A stretch of DNA of 64,000 bases, taken from the NCBI GenBank assembly GCA_000320605.2, contig KB445814.1, positions 186,001 through 250,000 of the forward strand. The letters are read 5' to 3'. Of the stretch, positions 46,193 through 57,933 are shown piece after piece. The translations under genes and the position numbers were made by a program. The stretch is from Gelatoporia subvermispora B (taxonomy: Eukaryota > Basidiomycota > Agaricomycetes > Polyporales > Gelatoporiaceae). Position 1 is the stretch's first letter. Each line of letters starts with the position of its first letter. The notes under the pieces were generated by a model. It was not told where the DNA came from and searched no databases. It saw only the letters and a list, made by a program, of their open reading frames with translations.

Positions 46193-47291
46193 ATTGACCA
46201 ATTTTGCTTGAGCTCCAGCAGGATAAGGTAGAGACTCCCGATACGCAGGCGTTGCCCTCAACGCACGGGGAGATCGAAGACAACCAAGCACGTGTCGACA
46301 GTACCCAGCGTCACCGGCACCTAGCACCACCCAACACCTGACAGAAGCCCGAGAAAGAGGAGAAGAAAAGTGGAGGGCGTGGAGAAGGCAAAGCGAGCAG
46401 GACTGTTGCACCGCGCAGGCTCATGCAGCGTTATATAGCGACTAGCCCTGGCGACCTTCCCGCGCGCGTTGCAGCGCGTCTGCCTGATTGGAGTGCTTGA
46501 CGTTGACAGGGGGGTTCGAGAACATCTTGATGGGATCCATCGGAGACAAAGATGGACGGATGAGGCGACCAGCTGTTGTCCGTCAAAGGCGGCGTACTCG
46601 ACGGCTTCGAGAGTGCGGCGTCGGTGTGTAGCACGCGTGCACACGAGAAAAGCTCGTCACATCGCTTGGAAGTAGCGGACCCGCTGCTCTGCATCGCCCG
46701 GGAGCTGATGCGCACACGACCGAGGAGTCCCGAGGCCGCTATGCGGGGGTTTCACTTGGCCTTAGCGGTGAGAAAGCGCAGATTTAGTGCTGTAATCGTC
46801 GGTTTGATGAACCACAACACCAACTACACGCGCTGGCACTTCCGTCTGTAGTCAACTTCCTCATAGATGATAGAAGAGCCTTCTCGTACACTTGGCGTCG
46901 TCGACGCCAGTTGATGATTGCTCGGATTCGTCAGGGATTGTGTCGCACGAGTGGCTGCGCAAATTACAAGGAAGCAGGAAGAAAAGGACGCGCCCAAGCG
47001 AGCGATGGGAGTTGTCCTCGATCGTGCTTGAAAGCGCTGGTTATTGCACAGCTTCAGACTGTCACTGATCGATCCCGGGCCTCGCCACAAGATGAACAGC
47101 TTCCATGCATGCACTATAGGTACCAGGAACGGATAGAACGAGCGAAAAGCGTTAATCGCAAATGATTTTAAGTGCCTATGGAAAGCTAGCGACTAGCAAA
47201 TCCGCGCGCTACATTACAGAGGGGCAGTGACAGAAGTCGGCAGGACAAGTTGTATTCTTACAATCCCGAATATAACGGACAACGTTAGCAT
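46193..47291. other. Intergenic region with bestrophin promoter
   Basis: Minus-strand TATATAAC at about 46431-46438, roughly 240 bp before the bestrophin start. No gene otherwise. Confidence 0.45.
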
Positions 47292-48500
47292 TTACGGGAG
47301 ACCGCTCCCAGAATTGATCGCGTTTGCGACTTGGCTCGTGTTCGGGCGATTATAAGCGTACCTTGGCGATCGTCAGTGCACCGTCCCCGACTGTCGAGTC
47401 ACACCGGTCATAACCGCACCTCTCATAGCTATCAATGTACAGCTCGTCGGTACTGGATGTGCCTCTGACTGCAGGATGGCTCAGCAACCGATCGAGGTAC
47501 GCGCGGTATCGTCCACCCTCGAGCGGAACAAAGCCGCGGTAGTGTACGAGGACGTTCGTTGCACGGAACAGCCCTGCATGGCGTTCAACGTTCAGCCCCC
47601 CTCTCGGCCTTTACAACATCAGCGACTCGAGCGTACAGGGTACTGCCATGACGTCTGCAAGGCTGAGCGAGCCATCGGGGTTCCAGAGTCCTACTGAGCG
47701 GTCGCCCTCGCGTGCGGTGCGGTCAAAAAGCTCAGTGAGCGTCTTGATGGCTTGTACATAGTCCTTCGCGCCCTGAACTTGCTTCTCTGAATGATGACAC
47801 GAGGTTAGACCAGAGGTGATCGTCTGCTGCGGACTTGCCTTCGTCCTGAGCCTGCAGGTAGCGATAAAATGCAGGCACAAGCGTACGATTGATATGGTCA
47901 GCTTGTAGGCGGACGAGGGCGCGGGAGTCTGTTCACATAAGTATCGTAGCAATCCCCAGCGCGCTATACTTACATGGGTTGGAGATCGGGGGTAACAAAC
48001 TACGTTTGGTTGTTGTCGCAGCCAAGCTGAGAACGCCCGATCTCAGTGATCAGGCCGGATGGTCGAAGAACAAGTCGCCCACTCCTCAAGGAAGTCCAAA
48101 ATGACAGTGCTTTCATTCAAAGCTCGAGGCGGTTCATATGTGTGCAATTTGAGTGCAGGAACAAGCCCTTTGGGTGAAAGTTCAAGTAGTTCCTGTGGCT
48201 TCTTGTAGGGATCCACCTCATCTGAAGGTTCTTAAGTACGATGGCCTTCCGTGGAAAGAAGCTGAACACACAGTACTGTCAACGACTTCGATAAGCTCAT
48301 CTAACGTGATATGGTTATCAACGCACCTTGTAATCAATCCCAAGATACTCCAACGCGACCCACACTCTATGCACGAACGGACAGAAACAGCTCCCGAACA
48401 AAGTGATGCCTTTAGCACTGCTATGCGCGTTTGCGGTTTCCAAAGCCGCGCCACTACATTCCAGATGGTATGTCTTGCCGCTATCGCCTTTTGAGCTCAT
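47292..48500 (-). CDS. Omega-type glutathione S-transferase
   Basis: Seven exons give 274 aa: 48500-48327, 48216-48083, 48026-47974, 47928-47839, 47786-47637, 47573-47420 and 47361-47292. The thioredoxin-like half has ITLFGSCFCPFVHRVWVALE, with the CPF active-site cysteine of omega-class enzymes, then VDPYKKPQELLELSPKGLVPAL and NESTVILDFLED for glutathione binding. The helical half has RALVRLQADHINRTLVPAFY, SLSLADVMAVPWLFRATNVL and the C-terminal RYAYNRPNTSQVANAI. Such enzymes reduce or deglutathionylate substrates in the cytosol. Intron 4 (47838-47787) begins GCAAGT, not GT, the usual form of GC-AG introns, and only this join keeps the family sequence. The acceptor of intron 1 is the least certain point. 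Confidence 0.95.
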
Positions 48501-49422
48501 GATTCAAGCAATCTCAGGAGAATATGATATCAGTGCAATTGGAGAAAGGTGATAGTAAGAGGAAGAAGCGACGAGTTGTGCAAAGCCTCCGATGATGACG
48601 TCGAGAGCTGTCATTACGTAATTTGTAATCCCAATGCAGTTGCAAGGCTTCGGGTTGAACTTCACTTCCAACTGAGCCGACACGGAATAGCCCATATATT
48701 AAGTAAGCGACATGGCTGTCACATTCTTGTTGTCGAGTTGTGCCAGCCGAATGACTTGTACTGGTACTAACGAGTCGACATGAGCATCGGCCACCAAGGT
48801 GGCGTACTAAATCCTACTAAAGAGTCCTGGCTCTTGTATCTGGTGAGGTTTTATTGCGGGTAAACAGAGTAGGTACAAAATGCATCCTGTATCACGCTTC
48901 ACGATCTCACCGTTGTAACAGATGAGATAAGAGCCTGCAGTCAATTCATGGGCTAAGGACTGCTTGAGCGTTTGACGGACAAAGCGAGGCAACGCTTTGT
49001 TTTTGCACAGGCCGGTGCCGGAAGCTGAATGCTTTGACCTTTTGAACATTAAAGCGTGTCCCGGATACCTTGCTGTGAGTACATGTCAAAGAGTATCTTA
49101 TTGTTCGCCCTCTGACGCGGCCACGTGAGTCGGCTTCAGCCACTTGGACGCGTACTTTAATCATCGGGCGCGACTTGATCGCGTCGCGTTCTTTGTTCCA
49201 GCCAGTTCGTATAAAGCACAGGCCTGCTCGAGCCCGCGAGCCGCTGGCTCGGTATTCAGCCCTCCACCCCTCAAGTATCGCCTGGCGACGCGGACTCAGA
49301 TCAGCAAGACCTCAAGACCTCAAGACCCTCAAGATCTCGGTAAGCTTGAGTCATCGCTTCGCTTCCGCACTTTCGCTGAGCCGGCCTGGCCCATCAGCCA
49401 GCTCCTACCATTGTCCTTCGTT
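48501..49422. other. Intergenic region with a plus-strand TATA box
   Basis: TATAAA at 49210-49215 precedes the next gene by about 210 bp, which supports its start at 49423 rather than at the upstream in-frame ATG at 49144. Nothing else seen. Confidence 0.55.
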
Positions 49423-50817
49423 ATGCCCCATACTACTCAACGCCAGTCATACCATCACAATCATCACCATCCATATGGCCAGTACGCAGGTCGAAAGGCC
49501 ACCCACACTCGGTCGACCAACCAGTCGCTCCGGGAGAGCGGGCCAGCAGCGGGTGGCTCTTCCAACCATCATGCATCCAGAGACCCCCCTCCTGACTTCG
49601 TCCCCGTCCGCCCACGTCCTACAGCAGCTAACCAGTGCGACCACACTCCCCCAGCTAATCCCCCGTCCACTAGCTCGCGCGACGTGCGCGGTCAGTCAGG
49701 CGCAGAACGCTACCGTGCACAGGCAGCGGCGAACCGACGCCTCCCGCGGCGACAACGCGTCGTCTGCCCCGTAGAGCCTCCATTGGACGACACTCCCGAG
49801 CCGTGGAACAACATCCAGCCACCACGAGGACAGGTCGACGAGGCGGAGTCCAGGCTCTTCAAGCATCTGGAGCGGATGAAGCTCGACCGAGTCTTCTTCC
49901 AGCAGCTCGCAGAGCAGCGCGCAATCGTCGAGCGCGTGGCCTCGAAGCGTGCCAAACGGACGATGCGGAGGGAGGCACGCGATGCGGCTGCTGCCGCGCT
50001 TGCTGCAGAGCGCGAGCGCGAGGAACTGCCCGACCAGGCCGCAGCTCGTGCGGAGATGCTGCGCCAGAAGCGCCAGGAGGAGGAAGAGGTGCGGCAGCGC
50101 GCTGAGGAAGAAGCCAAGCGAGCTCAGCGTCTCCGTGAGATTGAGCAGATTCATAGAGAACGCGTTAGAGAGATCCTCCGCAAGACGGAGGAGATACTCA
50201 AGGAAAAGAGGAGGAAGCGTGAAGAAGCTCAACGTCGCGAGACCGAGAGGAAACGCGCACAGGAGGAGCTTCGGAGGCAGGAGGCGCGCCGAGCCGAGGA
50301 GTCCAGGAGGCAGTCCGAGGAATCTGAGAGGCACCGCAGGTCGCGTGAGCAGCGGGAGCGCGAAGCAGCAGCGCGACGGGCGCAGCAGATTTTCGATGAG
50401 CTCCGCAGGTCGCAGGAAGAAGCTCGCAAGACCGCTGCAGCCGCCGAAGAAGCTATGCTTGAAAACACATTCCGCCAATACCACGAAAGGTGGGACGTCC
50501 TCCTAAACTCGGACGCGCACATCGGCCCCATCCACGGTGACCAGATACCATGGCCCACTCATCATCTCATTCAGAGCTTGGAGGATATCACTGTTGAGCG
50601 CGTTTCCGAATTTTTGTTCCATCCGGTGCACCTTCGCTTGCAGGAGAAAACGCGCAAGGAAATGCTCAAGTGGGAGGTCCGCAAGTATCATTCGGACAAA
50701 TTCACGACGAAGGTGCTTCCTAGAGTTGTGGACTGGCAGCGAGACCTGGCCCGACAGGCTGCAGAGGCCTTCACGAAGTGTATCACACAACTCATAGTCC
50801 AAGCCCGAGATAGGTGA
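49423..50817 (+). CDS. Coiled-coil protein with J-domain-like C-terminus, short form
   Basis: Single exon, 464 aa, starting MPHTTQRQSYHHN. The N-terminus is His/Pro/Arg-rich. Residues about 145-355 form a charged Arg/Glu coiled coil (RQKRQEEEEVRQRAEEEAKR..). The last 100 residues have WDVLLNSDAHIGPIHGDQIP, PWPT, then MLKWEVRKYHSDKFTTKVLP and a final helix. The plan (coiled coil, W-x-P/PWP motif, tryptophan helix, K/R-x-H-x-D-K/R-F) matches the 39554-42952 protein, so the two are relatives. The HPD-like site reads HSD here, against HPD in the longer protein. Function unknown. Confidence 0.88.
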   Translation: MPHTTQRQSYHHNHHHPYGQYAGRKATHTRSTNQSLRESGPAAGGSSNHHASRDPPPDFVPVRPRPTAANQCDHTPPANPPSTSSRDVRGQSGAERYRAQAAANRRLPRRQRVVCPVEPPLDDTPEPWNNIQPPRGQVDEAESRLFKHLERMKLDRVFFQQLAEQRAIVERVASKRAKRTMRREARDAAAAALAAEREREELPDQAAARAEMLRQKRQEEEEVRQRAEEEAKRAQRLREIEQIHRERVREILRKTEEILKEKRRKREEAQRRETERKRAQEELRRQEARRAEESRRQSEESERHRRSREQREREAAARRAQQIFDELRRSQEEARKTAAAAEEAMLENTFRQYHERWDVLLNSDAHIGPIHGDQIPWPTHHLIQSLEDITVERVSEFLFHPVHLRLQEKTRKEMLKWEVRKYHSDKFTTKVLPRVVDWQRDLARQAAEAFTKCITQLIVQARDR

Positions 50818-51227
50818 GCGACTCGGAGTCGGACCACCAGCTTCTTGAGCGGTTTAGTACTCGCTTTCCTCGTTATGCTCGCACATCTCCATCTCTCATA
50901 TATTCCATCGTCTCACTCCTCCCCGATTCCGCATTTCCAAAGTTAAAGCAGTTTTTGCACGCTCGTATGCTGGTCTCATCGAGCTATGGCTCGCTCGGAC
51001 GTAGGCCTTCTTATTTTGACTGTTGAACTGACGTAGGACATGTAAGTATTTCGGTTATTTATAATATAAGTCCAGCCAAGCCAATTATAAGTACCTGAAA
51101 CGGATGATATAAGTAGTAAAAATGAGTATTAGGAGAGTTAATTGGGGACTTGTTGACCAGAATTTTGCGGACTGAGCTCGCATTCGTCTCGACTTCGTAC
51201 AACAACCCTCCTCCCCTCCTTGTCGCC
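50818..51227. other. Intergenic region
   Basis: No gene seen. It holds the 3' end of the previous gene and the promoter of DCP1. Confidence 0.5.
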
Positions 51228-53751
51228 ATGTCTCCCGGAAGGCATCATCCAAGATCCAATGCTAACGCCGCCCATGCTTCTATGACTTCCCCGCAACGTT
51301 TTGGGTCGCCCGCAGCTGCTCCACAAACCAAACGCCAACTCGGAATGTCTTCCGCCGTATACGAGAACAATATGCGAGTTCTGCTCCGGCGGGAGCCTTC
51401 TATCACATCCATTTTCGACCAATTCAGTCACGTATGCGTGTATTCTTACAACGGGAGCAAATGGGAGAGAGGAGGGTACGAGGGTAGCATGTTTCTCTTC
51501 GAGAGGTATGTTTCAATACGGACCAATCGCGTGTGTCGTCTGACATGACGCTTTCCCCTCTAGAAAAGCATATCCGCCATATGGGCTGTTCATTCTCAAC
51601 CGTACAGCAACCGATGATTACATACAATTTATACACCCGGAAGACGATATAGAGATCACGGGCGACTACGTCATGTACCGCTATTATCCAGACTTCACAA
51701 GGCGGCGGCTTGAATTGGGCCTACCGTATCCCATACCCCCGGCGTATCGTGCGCAATTTGACCACGAGATGGGAAACAGTGTAGCAACCTCCGGAACCCC
51801 AGTTGACAAGGCGCAGAACGCAAAGCCCGAGAAGGAGAAGAAGGGCGCGTCTGTGACCCTCGGGCTGTGGATGTTCTCAACGGATGCGCGTGAGCCGCTG
51901 AAGGATGTTATTATGCGGTTCGTATCATGAACCGATGTGTTCGATCTCTGTCTGATTCTGAATAGGTTACATTCCTACATCAAGCGGGGCGAGCCGTATC
52001 CGGAGGAATACAGGTATGGACCCGGACGGCCGCCACCTCCCAATCCGCATTTGAGAACTGCCAGTCGTGCTTCGAATGTCTCAAGCACTCATGATGATGA
52101 TGGGGCCGACGGACAGCGCACCATGACGCAGGTCTCGCAGGTCATGACGACAATTACCCAAACCACGCAGCCAGCGCTTTCGAGCGGGCCGTCAGAATTG
52201 GACAAGCTGTTTGCCAAACTGATTCCTTCGGTACCGGCCACGCCTTCCAACGAGTCTCGCATGAAGCCCAGCACGACATCGAGCATGTCCGTGCAGGATC
52301 TGTTTGCTGCTTTAGGCGGTCCGGAACTAGCACAACCTGCACACCCGGCCGCTACAACTCTGTCACATTCCTTGATCCCCTCCCAGGTCACTGTACCTGC
52401 ACCTCCTGCACCCAATGCACCTACCCCAAATCGCGGTCTTGCTCTTCTTGACACGATCTTTGCCTCTGCAACGACTGCGCCCTCGCCTCGGGTACAACAA
52501 TCTGCCACTGCTCACGCCCCGCAATTACAGTCTAGCACATCATTACCCTCGAATCCGGAGGAGATACACATCGTCTCTCCGAAGCCGACATCAAATACTC
52601 TGCCACAGATCCTCAACCAGGACGTCATGTCGTCTCTGCTAGGCCTGGCGGCGGGATCGCGCACATCATCCGCTGCCCCGAGCTCAACAGGGTCGTACCG
52701 CTCCGGTGCCAACAGGTACGAGGGCGACAACGAGTCCAGCGACAGTGGAGATCAGGCCTCTGACGGATACTCCCCTATCACTAGTGTTGTTTCTAATGGC
52801 GTCGTCGATCCCGCTGTGCTCGCTGCAGCACCATCTGGTTTGCCTTCGTTCTCCGTAGAGCGTACCGGTACATCGCCCTCTCAATTGAGGCGAGTTGAAG
52901 GTGATGTGACGCCGCGTCCACCCTTGCGCGGGTTCGGATCGCCCGCTCCGCAACAAATGGCGCCCTTAGGGCAAGGTCTCCCTCCCTCAATCTCTGCACA
53001 TGCGAACGGAGCATCTCAGTCCGGATCCGCCTCTCCTGCACCCGAAGCTACCCCCGCGCCTCGCTCTCGCCCGCTGGTGCCCTTCCAGACCGACTCGGAT
53101 CTGTGGCCATACCCTCGCGCGCCGCTCGACGATCGCGCAGACGACGCCTCGGACGCGGACGTCGTCGAGCTCGACTTCGCGGACACACGGGCGCTGAGCG
53201 ACCCGGCGATCTTCTCGAATCGGCTGAAAGAGAAGCAGAGCCGCGCGGTAAGCGGGAAGAAGAAGACAAGGAAGGAGCGCGCGGCGGACCGCGAGCGCGA
53301 ACGGGAGGAGATTGAGAACGGGTGGGACGACCCTGTCAAAGGTCAGGTGCATGGCATGGTACACGCCCCGGGAGCTAGTGTCGCGAACGACTTCGTGACA
53401 CAACCGCCGATCACGAATGGGCATGTGCATGTCAATGAGAAGGACATGCATGCTGCGCCACATACACCGCAGGAAGAGACTCCGGAGGTAAATGGTCATG
53501 TGCAGAATGGCGTGATTGATGTGAGCGCTGCGAATGGTACTTTGGTGAACGTTCTTTCTTCGCATTCCGCACGGCCTGCTCCAGGGTTGCATCGTAACGA
53601 TTTTGTCCGCGAACTGCTTATGTTGATTCACGTAAGTCCAAAACAATATCGAAGGAACTTCTCGTGAGCGTGCTAATCATGTCTTCTGCCACAGACTGAC
53701 AAGGCCTTCGTGGACAAACTTTGGGAAGACTACAACGTGCGCGCGTCATGA
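51228..53751 (+). CDS. DCP1: mRNA-decapping enzyme subunit Dcp1
   Basis: Exons 51228-51505, 51564-51917, 51966-53631 and 53695-53751 give 784 aa. Introns are GTATGT..TCTAG, GTTCGT..ATAG and GTAAGT..CACAG. The EVH1/PH-like Dcp1 domain spans residues about 40-240: NMRVLLRREPSITSIFDQF, VYSYNGSKWERGGYEGSMFLF, PYGLFILNRTATDDYIQF and GLWMFSTDAREPL. A long Ser/Pro/Thr-rich linker follows. The last 30 residues, FVRELLMLIHTDKAFVDKLW and EDY, match the Dcp1 C-terminal trimerisation helix, completed only by the 57-nt last exon. Dcp1 activates the decapping enzyme Dcp2 in P-bodies. The length is greater than yeast Dcp1 (231 aa) but usual for filamentous fungi. Confidence 0.95.
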
Positions 53752-55360
53752 TCTTGATGTTATAAACAACACTCTATTAGTTGTAACATATGGACGTACA
53801 TATATATATGAGCACATATCTGCATCCGTATCCCGTTAGCTACTCGATCACTGGCAATATCCGGCTGTTGTCCTTGATACTCGTGCCCCTCATTCCCTCC
53901 CCCACCCCCGGATCCTCTAGCCCTACCTCTCCGTGCCTTTGCTGTACCTCCGGTCATCCTGTTTCAGTCGTTTAGCATGTCAACCGCACATCTCCGCCCA
54001 ATGCAACCTCAGCTTTGTCAACAGATAGATACGGAAGAACGAGAGGAAATTGTGTTAACGGGCTGCTGCACCAGAGCTTACCAGTCCGGCAGGGCCTTAG
54101 AATCATGTTAGGGAATTCTTTGTCCTCCCAAGTGGAAAGTCGATGTTTACTAATATTGTACAGCCGACGCCGCTGGTGAAGATATAGTGAGACCTAGGTC
54201 AATGATAGCATTGGTTTCCTGACGGCGATTTTGAAGTAACGCTTACGCAGTAGCTGACTCACACCATGCATCTGTGAGCCTTCGGAATCTAGCTTACCCC
54301 GCATATCTCCTCGACCAAGCATCCCTAGCACGACATGGCGGTTGCCTGAGGAAGTGCGATATGACCCTTATCGCGCATTGACTCTTGTTCCTATCAGTAT
54401 GAAAGCGCGATCGACAGTGACACCGTCTTCGAATTTTGGCGCACTTTGTGAACCCTGTTAAGAGATGGCTCTATTGTCCTTGGACATCTCATGTTTGCAA
54501 CTGCAGTCTCCAGAAAGCGCCCGCGTTCAGGGTTACGTCGAACATCAGCGCTTCGGGTGCGGAAGTGTCGTATGACTCGTATCATCTTCGGATCCGGAAC
54601 GCTAAGTTCAGGCGCGAGCGAGCCCAGCTGCAGGTCACTACTAGTTGGCGTGTACCGAAGAAGCCGTGAACAGGTTCCCCTCTCTATATTCCTGGGAAAT
54701 AGTGTTGCGGAGGAAGGTGTGGTGGGGAAAGCTGCTATGAAATCTACTAGTACGATACCACGCATGGACCAAGATAAAACCGAGCGGACGTCGAAGCACG
54801 CCGCACGTTTGAGGCGTTGCACTGGTGCGAATGCTAACCTAATTCCCATGAGGCGGACCCAATTGAAATGATCTACGTGTTAGCCGCGCACCCTAGCCAC
54901 TCCTTCGATTCTGCAGGCAATGGCTCCGCTACGAGAGCAAGTTCCCTGAGCCAGAAGGCCGGCGTGAGCAGATATGAAGTAGGGCTCTGGATAGCACCAA
55001 TGCAGTCGGATCGAAGGACTCCTGCCCCCTGTCTCCCTCTCCGCAGGTTGACCCTGGTTGGGGAAACGGAGCAACGAAGAGACGCCGGCCCCCACGGCAC
55101 GCGAGCCGCGGCTGACTTCGCTCAAATTCGAAGCATCAAATTCGAACATTGAGAGTCATCCTCTCGTACTCTGGCCCCGAATATTCTCACTATTATATCC
55201 AGGCTCGATGCTTCTCTATTCAAGCTTTTCAGAGCATTCACGCGGTATATAAGACCCGACATAGCTTTCGCACGCATCCGCCAGGGTCGCCAAGGGGCTG
55301 CACGCGAATCACCTCCTGTTACTGGGACTTTCATCTTTGGCCTTCGCCTTCTCTACCGTC
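53752..55360. other. Intergenic region with a TATA box
   Basis: TATATAAG at 55246-55253 lies about 110 bp upstream of the MYND gene. Open frames on both strands at 54394-54871 overlap each other and lack other support, so no gene is called there. Confidence 0.45.
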
Positions 55361-56140
55361 ATGACCGAAAACAAGAACACAATCCTTGGAAATCTTCGTG
55401 ACAAGAGAGCCTTTCCTCTATTTGCGGATTGTCCATACGAAAATTCGGCAAATACCAGATATTTCGCCTCAAACCGGACGGGGTCTATCTCGCCCAAACG
55501 ACATTGGTGTTTTCTCGGGGAGATCGTCGACTTCGTGGTCTTTGGGCGACTTACGATCGATGCCCGCGACGCGTCTGGTCGGGTCGTCCGCGTGTCTTTC
55601 TACGACAATGACCGTGGCCTGAACTTCGTCAGGGGCGATAAGGTCAAGAAAGGATGCACGGTCGCTGTCCTGTACCCTGAGCAACACTTCTTCCTGGACA
55701 TGAGTCAGGGCTTCCGAGTAGAAGATGCATCAAAAGTGACGGTAGGTCTGGGAGAAACGCTACCTACATATCCAGATAGGGGCTCACCCAATTTTTCGCC
55801 GGTCTGGGGCTTTTGTAGATCTTGCCCTGCTCGTTGAAGAGACTAATCTCGGCAAATGACAAGCAACAAGATACACGATTCGATGACGCTTGTTGGGCAC
55901 CTGGCTGTCAGAAGATGGATTCCCTTTCGCGCTGTAGTGGTTGTCGAAAGGCGATGTATTGTGGACCAGTATGTATCAATGTTACTAAACCTCGGAGCAA
56001 ATACTCACTCGCGTCTCGGTCACTAGGAACACCAGTCAGGCACATGGAAGGACCACAAATCAGAGTGCAAGGCTCTTCAGGCGAGCGAGTGGTTTGTACA
56101 AAAAGATTGGACCACATACCACACGTCCTATTCTTTCTGA
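55361..56140 (+). CDS. MYND-type zinc-finger protein
   Basis: Exons 55361-55741, 55819-55968 and 56027-56140 give 214 aa (introns GTAGGT..TGTAG and GTATGT..ACTAG). The N-terminal half looks like an OB-type fold (DFVVFGRLTIDARDASGRVV, VRVSFYD, DKVKKGCTVAVLYPEQHFFLD). The MYND finger follows: CWAPGCQKMDSLSRCSGCRK, then MYCGPEHQSGTWKDHKSEC, with the expected Cys pairs, YC, His and final Cys. MYND fingers bind Pro-rich peptides. The finger is split by the second intron, which is needed to complete it. The combination is common in Agaricomycetes, and the cellular role is unknown. Confidence 0.88.
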
Positions 56141-57017
56141 CTACCTGTACGTGTTTGATTTCTTGCTCATACACTGAATAGCGTGTTGCACTGCATGCGA
56201 CTTAGACGTACAATTGACACCCGCTTTGGCCACTCTAGATGCATCGAGATGTGAGCCATCAGTCCACACATGCGTACATAGCTCTGCCTGTCATTTCTTG
56301 GTATATGCATCGAGGTATTCTTGTATCCGACATGACAATCGCAAAACTGCTGCATCCGATCATTGTTGAATTTGTTTCGAGATCATTCGCTACGTACCAG
56401 AGCCAGAAGAAACCCGAGCCCCCCTCTTGAGGTCGCGTGAGAATTGCCGCCATGAGCCGTCCAAACCCCAGCGTGCTCCCTTCTTCACTCTGGCGCTTGA
56501 CTGGGGTGCCACATCATCCGACGCTGAATTTTCACCCGTATCTCACGACGCTTTGATGTTACAGATCTTCGACGAACTTGGGCTGGATGTACTTTCTGTC
56601 TTCCTATATATACGGTGTGCTTTTTGTGCGACTTCGTGTACCAGCCACTTGATCGTGATCCATGAGTGTCATGCAAAGGCGGCACGCTCCCTGTTTTGCT
56701 CGCAGAGAGGCTGTGTTCCTAGGCAGGACCATATTTGCCACGCATTCGTCAGATGTTCTGACAGGTGTGACATATGTGAACATGGTGCATATCAATATAT
56801 CATCATTTTCCCTCATGGACTGTACACATTCTGTATCGCGAATGACGGACGTAGAATCAGAAGGAGTCAGCACTGAACTACAGACACTCAAATGATGTAG
56901 TGAATGTGTGGATTGTTTCCCCGAGAATTCAATGCATTATGAGATGCTTGGCTACAAACTGCACGAGTTCTCAGTACTAGTAAGTGACACCGAGGGATTG
57001 CATCAAGCACATACTAT
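56141..57017. other. Intergenic region, no supported gene
   Basis: The plus-strand frame at 56427-56876 is Cys-rich but has no family or splice support. Confidence 0.4.
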
Positions 57018-57221
57018 CTATGAACTGTCCTCAGAAGCCGCATCCGCATTTGTGAAGAAGCGCGCATCCGTACGCTCGGCTATGAAGTAAAATAAGTAAA
57101 ACAACGCAATAACTACTACGCTGAAGTAGGGCGTACAGTCGAAGGCCCCGATGGTAGGCGCAGCAAGCACTGTCGCAAGAGCGCACAGCATGCCGACGAT
57201 AACAAGGTTGAAGTTGGCCAT
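57018..57221 (-). CDS. Small hydrophobic protein, unknown
   Basis: An intron-less frame of 67 aa on the minus strand. It has two hydrophobic stretches, NLVIVGMLCALATVLAAP (could be a signal peptide) and YFSVVVIALFYLFYFIA, followed by a polar tail. The start context (AAGATGGCC) is favourable. No homologue comes to mind. The clean two-helix layout argues for a real gene, but an unspliced frame this short can arise by chance. Confidence 0.4.
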   Translation of the reverse strand: MANFNLVIVGMLCALATVLAAPTIGAFDCTPYFSVVVIALFYLFYFIAERTDARFFTNADAASEDSS

Positions 57222-57933
57222 CTTGACTGAAGATGCGGGGTAGGAGAAAGAATTGATCCTCAGGCCCCGTTGACGTGCTCCTAATGTAGCCGTAATGGCA
57301 GTGAGTCAAAAACCATGGGGATCCTCATTTTGCCCCACACGGTCACATCAATTCCGGAGGTGCTTCACGTAGCACCGGAGTTGGGCAGCCTGGTTTTGGA
57401 CGCTCGTGGTGACTGTCTGTTGTGATCCAATACTTCTTTCAATGATGATGATTTCCATAATAGCCCCAGCGTCCACAGCCTGCTGTCCCTGCAAACTGCG
57501 CGGAGCCAGAAGCCTACGCTGATCATCATGCATCGTTAGTCACATCGAACTCTGTGAGTGACGTGACTGCTACCGGTACGTTATACGTGGTCTTACGGTG
57601 CGTTTGTTGCATTGTCCCATCGTCATATTGTGTGCCATGCTATTCATGGTATTTTTGAACGCCACATGGTCGATCTACCACTTTTCGCAAGCATGTTTGA
57701 TTCGGCAGCGATCCACGTGCTACAGTGCTAGAGCGTGCGGCTCCAGGTAGCATCGCCACAAGGTTTTGCCTGACGAGCGCGGTCCCTGCAACGCGCTCGC
57801 CCACAGCAGACGACGTGCTCTCATGCCCGCATGTGTCGGAGATCATGTCTTGACATGACCGTGACGTGGCCATTGGAAATATACAAACGTATCTGGCACG
57901 TATCATAGTACCAGGTCTATGCTTCTGATACCT
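57222..57933. other. Intergenic region
   Basis: No gene seen. Confidence 0.45.

Noticed and set aside
54394..54871. Overlapping 126- and 151-codon frames on both strands
   Set aside because: Neither strand shows splice signals or a known family. Two equally long opposite frames suggest chance.
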